Shown: positions 1 to 6,252 of the stretch, in pieces | Layout of the letters: each line of letters starts with the position of its first letter | Numbering within the stretch: position 1 is the first letter of the stretch | Origin: Flavobacteriales bacterium | Lineage (GTDB): Bacteria; Bacteroidota; Bacteroidia; Flavobacteriales_D; Sanyastnellaceae | NCBI GenBank assembly: GCA_028825055.1 | Contig: JAPKAW010000107.1 | Coordinates: 1-6,252 of the forward strand | DNA length: 6,252 nucleotides | Direction: 5' to 3' | Notes under the pieces: generated by a model | The model's input: the letters and a program-made list of their open reading frames with translations, nothing else | Database searches by the model: none | Told to the model about the DNA's origin: nothing | Made by a program: the position numbers and the translations under genes

Positions 1-3000
1 CTTACCGGGTAATGCGTCAAACTGAGGGGCTAGGTCAGCAGTCATTTGAAGACCGCTATCATAAGATTTCTTGGGATGTAGATGGCTTTGCTTGGAATCG
101 AAATTCAACAACACTATCCATAGGCTCCGTTTTTGGTGGGAGTTCAAAATTGGGCGTTTTCGAAAGCAGTACATTCTTTAAGCGAGAATCATTTTTAAAG
201 ATGAAGGGGATCGGAGATGTGCACCCCTTGACTCGAGTGAAAAATTTCGTGAAAGAAAATGGACGAAGTGAATTCACTAGCGAAGATTATGCCCGATTCA
301 TTCGCATGAGTGAGGTGCAGGCCCGCGTTGAGCTGTTGAACCTAGCCAATGCAGGGTATGTTTTCTTTGACCCGGAAACACGTTGGTGTGAGGTGCAGTC
401 CAAAATGCTGTCAAGCATGCGGAGTTTCAGTGGTCGACAGGATTATGATGTCCTGAAATGGGAGTCTATGCCACAGTCTGGTGGCAATGCAGAATTCAGT
501 TTACTGAACGGCTTCATGTCCATTTACGGTGTTGATTACGTTTTTTTGAGTGACTCACAAAACGTGAAGGTCTTTCCCCGAAATGGTGAAGTTGTCTTGT
601 CTGAAAATCGAGACTTTACATTTGATGGAAGGCTTAGAGCTGGAAACCTCGACATGCAGGGCGAAGGTTTTTCTTTTGATTATAATGCGTTCTCCATTCA
701 GCTGGACCAAATTGAGGGCATTAGCATGTTCGTCAATGATGCCAACAACTTGGATGCAAGAGGAAATGCAAGGAAACGACGTATTCGAAGTCAATTGGAA
801 CACGTTTCGGGGTCACTAGCTATAGATCACCCCAATAACCGATCAGGAATTTGGTCCGCAAACCACCCCGAATTTCCTGTTTTCACAAGCGTAGACCAGA
901 GCTATGTTTATTTCGATCAACCAACGCTGTTTGGAGGAGCCTATGAGCGTGATCGTTTTTACTATGCCGTGGATCCGTTTGTGTTAAACGGCCTGGATGA
1001 TTTGACTGCCGAAACGCTTGCCTTCAATGGGACATTTGTCTCAGCGGGAATCTTGGATGATCTCAATGAACCACTTCGTGTGATGAATGATCTGCATTTG
1101 GGACTTGAAACCAACACGCCCTCTGAAGGTCAAACTGTCTACAATAGCGGCGCCCGTTTTTCGAATGGTGTCACCTTGGATGGCGGTGGTCTGCAAGGCG
1201 CAGGTAGAATCGACTTTTTGACCGCTGAAATACACAGTGATAACCTTGTGTTTCTGCCCGACTCGACAATGGGTGATGCCCAATTGATTCGCAATCGGTA
1301 TAGCTCGGCCTCCAGTGTGCCTCGAGTCGACAACACCGGCGGTTACATTGTGTTTCGCCCCAAAGAAGAGCAGCTAGAAATGCGATCCAGGAAGGAGCCA
1401 TTGAAGCTGTTTGGAGAAGAGGTGTTTCTTGAAGGCCTTTCGACCCTTTCAAATTCAGGTTTATCGGGAAGAGGCGAGATTAACTTTTCGGAAGCGTCTT
1501 TAAATTCAACCGATTTCGTGTTTAAAGAACGGGACATCTTCTCCGATTCTGCGGCATTTAAAGTCGCAGGACGTCCAGGTGGGATTGCAGCCTTCCAAAC
1601 AGATGATGTCCGCTGTCAAGTGGACTTTGACGAGCGCATAGGTGACTTCATGCCAAATTCAGGAGAGACCAAAATCGAATTGCCGATTCAGCAGTACATA
1701 TGCTACATGGATCGTTTTAGGTGGTTTATGGACAAGGACGAGGTTGATTTAATTTCTGATCGCGAAACAGAGGACCTTCCATTTGATTTTAGTGAAGACC
1801 GAGCCATTTCTAATTTTGTATCCGTCCATCCAGAGCAAGATTCATTGCATTTCTTAAGTATCCGTGCAACGTACCGGATCCAAGACGATTTATTGCACTG
1901 TCAGGAGGTTGCAGAATTGGCTTTGGCTGATGCGCGCATCTATCCAGACAGCCAATTGATTACCATTCGAAAAGGTGCGAAAATTGACCAACTGCGGAAC
2001 GCACGCTTAGTCGCTAATGATGTAACGCGCCAACATTACATTGATGACGCCAATCTCTACGTCAACGGACGACTGTCGTTCGAAGGGGAGGGGTCTTACC
2101 GTTATCGGGAAGCCACAGGGGACACTTCCTATATTTTCATGGAGGACATATTCGTTGATGATTCGTTCCAAACAGTTGCTTCTGGTATGGTTATGGCGCG
2201 TGATGGTTTTGCGCTGAGTCCGGCATTTGGTTTTGCAGGGGCTGTTCAAATGAATTCCTCAGAACCTCATCTGTGGTTTGAAGGAGGGGTGAAGTTATTG
2301 AAGCCTTGTGATCAGTTTATCTCTACATGGATTCACTTTGAGTCCTTTTTAGACCCTCTTAAAATCGCGATACCGCTGGAAGCAAACGCGGTTGATCAGG
2401 ACGGAGATCTCTTGTCTTATGGTCTTATGGCTTCTTCCCGAGCCCCGTTTTCAATTCATTCGGGTTTCCTTGACCCCATGGGAGATGAGACGGACCTGAA
2501 GCTTATGCCGTTGGAGGGCGCCTTGCGCTTCAACGATGGACATTACTTCATTTCATCACTCGAGAAATTTGAAGACCCTTCAGCGCGAGGGAACTCAATT
2601 GACTTGGATGCAATTCGATGCAGCTTAACAGGTAACGGAGACTTGTCGATTCCATTAGACTTCAACTTGGTAAAGCATGCTTTTTATGGGGATTTTTACG
2701 AGGATGGGTCAGGGAATCATCACATAAAAGGAACGTTTTTGTTGGACTTCCACTTCAAAGATGATCTATTTGAAAGGATGTCAACTCAAATCCAATCTTG
2801 GATTTCTTCGGAGCCTATGGTCTTGGATGAGGCGAATTACGAGCATGCTCTTGTTTCATGGATTGGTGAGGAGAAAAGCGCGAGGCTTTTAAATGAACTT
2901 GCTATGACGGGCCAGATAAAAAACGTTCCCAAGAAGTTGCAAAACAGTTTGGTGCTTAGTGGAGTCGATTTGGTTTGGGATGAGGATGAGGAGATGTTTG

Positions 3001-3329
3001 TTTCAAAGGGTGATTTCGGACTTGTTACAATGGGAGAAAACCTGGTGTTTCAGGAGTTGCCCGGTAAGATTGAATTGATTCGCAGTCGCAGTGGTGACGC
3101 CTTTCGGGTTTATTTGCATGGGGATGAACAGAACTGGTACTACTTTGAATACAAGTTGGGGAAACTCAATGTGTCTTCACCTGATCTGACATTACTGACT
3201 ATGATTGCAGAAATCAAAAGAGACAAAAAGGAGGTTAAAGGAGAGAACGGCACACGTTATTTATATCAGTACTTGCGAAATACCATTCGAAGGGATGACT
3301 TGGTGGACAAATACCGTGATTTTGATTGA
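1..3329 (+). CDS. Very large conserved hypothetical protein of the Bacteroidota, 5' end outside the window
   Basis: The frame is open to the left edge: codons before the first visible ATG (12) read Tyr-Arg-Val without a stop, so the ATG at 12 is probably internal and the true N-terminus, with any signal peptide, lies upstream. From that ATG 1,105 residues are visible. Most of the protein looks like repeated short beta strands rich in Gly, Asp, Asn, Ser and aromatics. Residues about 72-133 instead look helical and resemble a winged-helix fold. Two similar blocks lie at about 386-428 and 476-518, each with a G-x-G-x-I-[DN]-F core followed by a Ser/Asp-rich turn. The final part, about 978-1105, has a conserved-looking strand-rich ending rich in Tyr and Arg. 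From memory, it resembles a family of roughly 1,500-residue uncharacterised proteins of Flavobacteriales; no function is known to me. An envelope location is plausible but cannot be shown without the N-terminus. fadH follows after 2 bases on the same strand. Confidence 0.85.
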   Translation, partial: YRVMRQTEGLGQQSFEDRYHKISWDVDGFAWNRNSTTLSIGSVFGGSSKLGVFESSTFFKRESFLKMKGIGDVHPLTRVKNFVKENGRSEFTSEDYARFIRMSEVQARVELLNLANAGYVFFDPETRWCEVQSKMLSSMRSFSGRQDYDVLKWESMPQSGGNAEFSLLNGFMSIYGVDYVFLSDSQNVKVFPRNGEVVLSENRDFTFDGRLRAGNLDMQGEGFSFDYNAFSIQLDQIEGISMFVNDANNLDARGNARKRRIRSQLEHVSGSLAIDHPNNRSGIWSANHPEFPVFTSVDQSYVYFDQPTLFGGAYERDRFYYAVDPFVLNGLDDLTAETLAFNGTFVSAGILDDLNEPLRVMNDLHLGLETNTPSEGQTVYNSGARFSNGVTLDGGGLQGAGRIDFLTAEIHSDNLVFLPDSTMGDAQLIRNRYSSASSVPRVDNTGGYIVFRPKEEQLEMRSRKEPLKLFGEEVFLEGLSTLSNSGLSGRGEINFSEASLNSTDFVFKERDIFSDSAAFKVAGRPGGIAAFQTDDVRCQVDFDERIGDFMPNSGETKIELPIQQYICYMDRFRWFMDKDEVDLISDRETEDLPFDFSEDRAISNFVSVHPEQDSLHFLSIRATYRIQDDLLHCQEVAELALADARIYPDSQLITIRKGAKIDQLRNARLVANDVTRQHYIDDANLYVNGRLSFEGEGSYRYREATGDTSYIFMEDIFVDDSFQTVASGMVMARDGFALSPAFGFAGAVQMNSSEPHLWFEGGVKLLKPCDQFISTWIHFESFLDPLKIAIPLEANAVDQDGDLLSYGLMASSRAPFSIHSGFLDPMGDETDLKLMPLEGALRFNDGHYFISSLEKFEDPSARGNSIDLDAIRCSLTGNGDLSIPLDFNLVKHAFYGDFYEDGSGNHHIKGTFLLDFHFKDDLFERMSTQIQSWISSEPMVLDEANYEHALVSWIGEEKSARLLNELAMTGQIKNVPKKLQNSLVLSGVDLVWDEDEEMFVSKGDFGLVTMGENLVFQELPGKIELIRSRSGDAFRVYLHGDEQNWYYFEYKLGKLNVSSPDLTLLTMIAEIKRDKKEVKGENGTRYLYQYLRNTIRRDDLVDKYRDFD

Positions 3330-3331
3330 GC

Positions 3332-5200
3332 ATGAAAAACGAAAATTACCCCATTCTATTTGACCCCATCCGTGTGGGACATTTAACACTTCCGAATCGG
3401 GTGATTATGGGGAGTATGCATACCGGTTTAGAAGAATCTAAAGGGGGCATGCATGCGTTGGCTCAATTTTATGCAGAACGTGCTGCTGGAGGTGCCGCGC
3501 TTATTGTTACAGGGGGAATAGCGCCCAACAGAGAAGGGATGTTGGGGCCGGGAGGCGCACGAATGCAAAGAAAGAAGCATGCCCATGAGCACCGCTTGAT
3601 CACAGAGGCTGTGCACGGTGAAGGTGGTCGCATTTGCATGCAGATACTGCATGGTGGACGATACAGCTACCATCCTTTTAATGTCGCTCCTGCTGCAAAA
3701 AAGGCACCAATCAATCGATTCAAGCCTCGCAAGCTATCCAACAGGGGCGTTCTAAGAACCATTCGTGCCTTTGTACGCTCAGCTAAACTCGCCCAATTGG
3801 CCGGTTATGACGGCGTGGAGGTGATGGGGTCCGAAGGGTATTTGATCAATCAGTTTTTAGTTGAAGCCACAAATAATCGTTCCGATCAGTGGGGAGGACC
3901 CTACGAAAACCGTATGCGATTTCCTATTGAGATCGTCCGTCAAATTCGAGAGGCATGTGGCGCTGACTTTGTGATCATGTACCGTTTGAGCATGTTGGAC
4001 CTGATTCCCAATGGAAGCTCGTGGGAAGAAGTTATTCTATTGGCCAAGGCAATTGAATCGGCTGGAGCCAATGTGATCAACACGGGCATTGGTTGGCATG
4101 AGGCACGGGTTCCCACCATCGCTACCTTGGTTCCTAGAGGTCATTTCTCTTTCGTAACCGAAAAGCTAAAGGGATCTGTGGACATCCCTCTCGTGGCGAC
4201 TAACCGATTCAACAATCCGGAAACGTGCGAGAAGGCCTTGCGCGATGGTGTAGCCGATTTGATATCTATGGCGCGTCCATTCTTAGCCGACCCTGAGATC
4301 GTGAAGAAATCAGAGACAAACCGGTCTCATGAAATCAATACGTGCATTGGCTGTAACCAGGCGTGTTTGGACCACATCTTCAAACGAAAAGTTGCTACAT
4401 GCCTTGTGAATCCCAGAGCTAGCCATGAAGCTACATGGCCCTTGCTAGCGCGTGCTGTGAACCCGAGACGCGTCGCTGTGGTAGGCTCTGGACCTGCTGG
4501 ACTTAGTGCCGCCATAGAAACTGCTCGATTGGGGCATCGGGTCGAACTTTTTGAAGAATCAGACGCTATTGGAGGGCAATTCAATTTGGCCAAAAGAATC
4601 CCAGGAAAGGAAGAGTTTCATGAAACTCTTCGCTATTTCCAGAGCATGCTTGTAAAGCTTCAAGTAAAGGTTCACCTAAACCACCACATAACTGCTGATG
4701 ACTTGTCGATTCGCTTTGATTCCGTAATCTTAGCGACCGGTATTCGTCCGCGTTCTTGGAGTACTCCTGGCATAGAAGGGCAGGGTGTGCTAGTAGGTTA
4801 TACCGCTGTCCTCAAAAATGAAATCACAATTGGATCTCGAGTGGCCATCATTGGAGCCGGGGGAATTGGGTTTGATGTTGCTGACTTCTTAACTCACGAC
4901 GGGGACGCTAGTTTTTCAAATGCTTGGGGCATTGATCAAGGCCTTACTTCAAGAGGTGGGCTATTGCAACCGGGAACGAGGACTTCCAAACGGGAAGTAC
5001 ATCTATTTCAACGATCAAGCGGCAAGGTGGGAGCTCGCCTGGGGAAAACCACTGGATGGATTCATCGCAAGACCTTAAAGGAACGGGGTGTGCAAACCCA
5101 TTCAGATGTGAAATACCAAAAATGGGCAGACGGTTGGCTGTATTTTACTGAGGGTGATCTCCCTCAGAAAATCCAGATTGACCATGGAGGAACGAAATGA
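3332..5200 (+). CDS. fadH: NADPH-dependent 2,4-dienoyl-CoA reductase, C-terminally truncated by a frameshift
   Basis: FadH reduces 2,4-dienoyl-CoA to an enoyl-CoA with NADPH, letting polyunsaturated fatty acids enter beta-oxidation in the cytoplasm. It is a flavin and iron-sulfur enzyme. Numbering from the ATG at 3332, residues about 6-335 form an Old Yellow Enzyme-like FMN barrel. Tyr170 (GSEGYLINQF) and His256 (GIGWHEAR) match the E. coli active-site pair Tyr166/His252. The 4Fe-4S ligands are Cys338, Cys341, Cys345 (CIGCNQAC) and Cys357. The FAD-binding GSGPAGL motif starts at about 385 and the NADPH-binding GAGGIGFD at about 508. LGKTTGWIHR is also conserved. Similarity to E. coli FadH (672 aa) is strong to residue 618, where the frame breaks; only four unrelated residues follow before TGA. 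The product therefore lacks a seven-residue strand/loop and the final 54 residues with the terminal FAD-contacting HTIGGA motif. It is probably non-functional unless the break is a sequence error. A TTG at 3326 is in frame but overlaps the upstream stop; ATG at 3332 is preferred because the homology begins just after it. Confidence 0.93.
   Translation: MKNENYPILFDPIRVGHLTLPNRVIMGSMHTGLEESKGGMHALAQFYAERAAGGAALIVTGGIAPNREGMLGPGGARMQRKKHAHEHRLITEAVHGEGGRICMQILHGGRYSYHPFNVAPAAKKAPINRFKPRKLSNRGVLRTIRAFVRSAKLAQLAGYDGVEVMGSEGYLINQFLVEATNNRSDQWGGPYENRMRFPIEIVRQIREACGADFVIMYRLSMLDLIPNGSSWEEVILLAKAIESAGANVINTGIGWHEARVPTIATLVPRGHFSFVTEKLKGSVDIPLVATNRFNNPETCEKALRDGVADLISMARPFLADPEIVKKSETNRSHEINTCIGCNQACLDHIFKRKVATCLVNPRASHEATWPLLARAVNPRRVAVVGSGPAGLSAAIETARLGHRVELFEESDAIGGQFNLAKRIPGKEEFHETLRYFQSMLVKLQVKVHLNHHITADDLSIRFDSVILATGIRPRSWSTPGIEGQGVLVGYTAVLKNEITIGSRVAIIGAGGIGFDVADFLTHDGDASFSNAWGIDQGLTSRGGLLQPGTRTSKREVHLFQRSSGKVGARLGKTTGWIHRKTLKERGVQTHSDVKYQKWADGWLYFTEGDLPQKIQIDHGGTK
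5183..5189 (+). other. Deletion/frameshift junction in fadH
   Basis: The CAT codon at 5183-5185 is His618, equivalent to Asn in the E. coli VDN segment. The GAG at 5187-5189 is the Glu that should follow the VVICAGQ segment in E. coli. Between them is a single G (5186) where seven codons are expected. The flanks align without gaps for 26 residues on the left (VKYQK to IDH) and 22 on the right (EERNEL to IGG), so a net loss of 20 nt is inferred. The missing segment is a conserved strand and Ala-Gly loop typical of this flavoprotein fold. Confidence 0.82.
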
Positions 5201-5351
5201 ACTGGTTGAGGCGCTAAATGGAAAGGATGTAGAAGTCCACACGATTGGGGGAGCGCTCAATTCAAGAGGGTTGGATGCTCAGCGCGCTATACGGGAAGGT
5301 TTAGAAGCCGCGTATCGCTTGGCACCTTGGAAGGTCAATCAGGAGTGCTAA
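5187..5351 (+). pseudogene. fadH: Out-of-frame C-terminal remnant of fadH
   Basis: Read one base later than the main fadH frame, this stretch encodes the missing end of FadH, 54 residues and a TAA stop. EERNELVEAL aligns one-to-one with EPNRALAQPL of E. coli FadH. VEVHTIGGA matches TVHLIGGC, the FAD-contacting motif, and LDAQRAIREG matches LDARRAIAQG. Adding these 54 residues and the seven missing ones to the 618 upstream gives 679, close to the 672 of E. coli. It is not an independent gene. ATGs at 5154 and 5184 lie in this frame but only by chance, since the segment has no meaning as a separate protein. Its sequence is still well conserved, so the lesion is recent or an artefact. Its stop overlaps the end of the convergent acyltransferase gene by 17 bases. 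Confidence 0.88.
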
Positions 5352-6090
5352 CATGCTCTTTGTGCCATGCTTGAAGCATTTCTATTGAATCCTTTGCGTC
5401 GTCATTCATGGCTTTGATACTTCCCGCATGACCTTCTGGATAAATGGGGTCGCCAAAACGAACGTGTATGGGATTGGCTTTGACCCAGCTTGAATTGCGT
5501 GGAAGGGCCCTTCTGGTCCCGTGTATATGCATAGGTACAATGGGGATCTCAGCCTGTAAGGCGAGGTGAAATGCGCCTTTTTTAAACGGTTTGATATAAC
5601 CATCTGTTGAGCGTGTTCCCTCAGGAAAGACCAAAACAGAAATTCCCAGGTCCAATGTTTTTCGGAGTTGAAAAACGGCCTGTTGTGCCGCCTCCTTGTT
5701 GTTTCGATTGATAAAAACCGTCCCAACGCGCTCATTGAGCAAGCCCAAGATGGGGACTTTGCGAATTGAATCCTTTGCTAAAAAGACGATGGGGTGCGGG
5801 ATTGCAAACGAAGCCGCGTTGATATCCAATTGACTCACATGATTGGACACGAAAATGGCTCGAGAAGGAAGTTGATCCGGTCTGCTGACTTTGGAATGAT
5901 AGGTGATGGACATCCGTCTGTTGCCAGTAAACACCATGATGTACTTGCTCCATAAGTTGCTCCCGATTCCTTTAAGGACCCACGGTATGGCTTTCTTTGA
6001 AATCAAAGCAATTACCAAAGCGAAAGAGCAACAAAAAATGGACCAGAGAAGCACAACCATGGTCAAAACAAGAGAGTGCAGCCTGCTCAT
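5335..6090 (-). CDS. plsC: 1-acyl-sn-glycerol-3-phosphate acyltransferase family protein (PlsC/LPLAT)
   Basis: Enzymes of this family transfer an acyl group to the sn-2 position of lysophosphatidic acid to make phosphatidic acid at the inner membrane. The 251-residue length is typical. Residues about 5-31 form one hydrophobic N-terminal membrane segment. The acyltransferase blocks follow in order: NHVSQLD (catalytic His84 and Asp89), GTVFINR (123-129, with Asn where Asp is frequent), FPEGTRS (155-161, glycerophosphate binding) and IVPMHIHGT (184-192). The ATG at 6088-6090 lies one base after the stop of the upstream pseudouridine synthase gene, suggesting a shared transcript and translational coupling; no Shine-Dalgarno sequence is evident. 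Its TGA (5337-5335) lies inside the end of the original fadH reading frame. The family also contains lyso-ornithine and other lysolipid acyltransferases, so the exact acceptor is not certain. Confidence 0.93.
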   Translation of the reverse strand: MSRLHSLVLTMVVLLWSIFCCSFALVIALISKKAIPWVLKGIGSNLWSKYIMVFTGNRRMSITYHSKVSRPDQLPSRAIFVSNHVSQLDINAASFAIPHPIVFLAKDSIRKVPILGLLNERVGTVFINRNNKEAAQQAVFQLRKTLDLGISVLVFPEGTRSTDGYIKPFKKGAFHLALQAEIPIVPMHIHGTRRALPRNSSWVKANPIHVRFGDPIYPEGHAGSIKAMNDDAKDSIEMLQAWHKEHVSTPD

Positions 6091-6091
6091 G

Positions 6092-6252
6092 TCATGCGTT
6101 TCTCAATGCCTGGTAAGCCTCCTCTTGCGTTAATTCTTGAATCTTACCTGGCTCAATATTCATGGCGTCTAGATCTAAAGATCCAAAGCCCTTTCGAATC
6201 AACCGCAAGGTTGGAAAACCGGCATGGGCTGTCATTTTTCGAACTTGTCGGT
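6092..6252 (-). CDS. RsuA/RluE-family rRNA pseudouridine synthase, C-terminal part only
   Basis: Reading the minus strand from the right edge gives 52 residues ending in TGA at 6094-6092. They begin RQVRKMTAHAGFPTLRLIR, which matches the strongly conserved C-terminal core of the RsuA/RluB/RluE/RluF pseudouridine synthases (E. coli RluE has RQVRRMTAHVGFPTLRLIR in this position, from memory). The IEPGKIQELTQEEAYQAL ending matches the usual LKPGEWRELTEEE tail. These enzymes isomerise one uridine in 16S or 23S rRNA to pseudouridine. The catalytic Asp and any N-terminal S4 domain lie outside the window, so the target site and exact subfamily cannot be settled; the short tail without a long extension favours RluE over RluB. 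It is followed after one base by the plsC start. Confidence 0.88.
   Translation of the reverse strand, partial: RQVRKMTAHAGFPTLRLIRKGFGSLDLDAMNIEPGKIQELTQEEAYQALRNA

Noticed and set aside
12..14. ATG at 12 as the true start of the giant protein
   Set aside because: The frame stays open to the window edge with plausible coding residues, there is no signal peptide after this ATG, and related proteins as I recall them are several hundred residues longer.
3326..3331. TTG at 3326 as the fadH start
   Set aside because: It overlaps the stop of the upstream gene and adds only two residues; the ATG at 3332 is the better start and fits the length of E. coli FadH at its N-terminus.
5183..5200. Programmed ribosomal frameshift joining the two fadH frames
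   Set aside because: There is no convincing slippery heptamer at the junction, and a frameshift would still leave out the seven conserved residues. A deletion explains both facts.
5154..5351. A separate 65-residue gene with start ATG at 5154 (or 5184)
   Set aside because: From 5187 on it is plainly the C-terminus of FadH, and the residues before the junction are a shadow of the main fadH frame.
5340..5360. Possible hairpin at the fadH/plsC convergence acting as a bidirectional terminator
   Set aside because: The complementary arms are short and imperfect and no T-run follows on either strand.
5903..6133. Plus-strand ORF opposite the start of plsC
   Set aside because: It lies antisense to well-supported coding sequence of plsC and the pseudouridine synthase and has no recognisable features.
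1..6252. Defence system, mobile element, CRISPR or novel multi-gene cassette
   Set aside because: All genes other than the giant protein are ordinary metabolic or housekeeping families; no transposase, nuclease, direct-repeat array, terminal inverted repeat or compositional break was seen.

Overview
The window looks like a chromosomal segment of a Bacteroidota bacterium, most likely a member of the Flavobacteriales. GC content is moderate by eye. Genes are packed almost without intergenic space, there are no obvious Shine-Dalgarno sequences, and the first gene resembles a family of very large uncharacterised proteins that I recall only from that phylum. This assignment is an inference from protein character, not from a marker gene.

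Layout: (1) Positions 1-3329 (+) hold the C-terminal 1,100-odd residues of a giant, beta-strand-rich protein of unknown function; its true start lies left of the window. (2) Two bases later, fadH (NADPH-dependent 2,4-dienoyl-CoA reductase) runs 3332-5200 (+). Its reading frame is broken near the 3' end. By comparison with recalled E. coli FadH, exactly seven codons are represented by a single base, which implies a net 20-nt deletion. The remaining 54 codons continue in the next frame at 5187-5351. (3) On the minus strand, converging on fadH, is a plsC-type acyltransferase (6090-5335). Its start lies one base after the stop of (4) the C-terminal end of an RsuA/RluE-type pseudouridine synthase, which runs off the right edge (6252-6092).

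The two plus-strand genes probably form one transcription unit and the two minus-strand genes another. The units meet tail to tail, and the original fadH stop overlaps the end of plsC by 17 bases. Functionally, fadH belongs to breakdown of unsaturated fatty acids and plsC to phospholipid synthesis. The pseudouridine synthase modifies rRNA and the large protein is unassigned, so the neighbourhood does not read as a single pathway. No gene-free stretch exceeds 300 bases. I saw no tRNA, rRNA, CRISPR array, insertion sequence, origin, convincing promoter or terminator. I found no sign of a new multi-gene system; the two points worth attention are the broken fadH and the uncharacterised giant protein.
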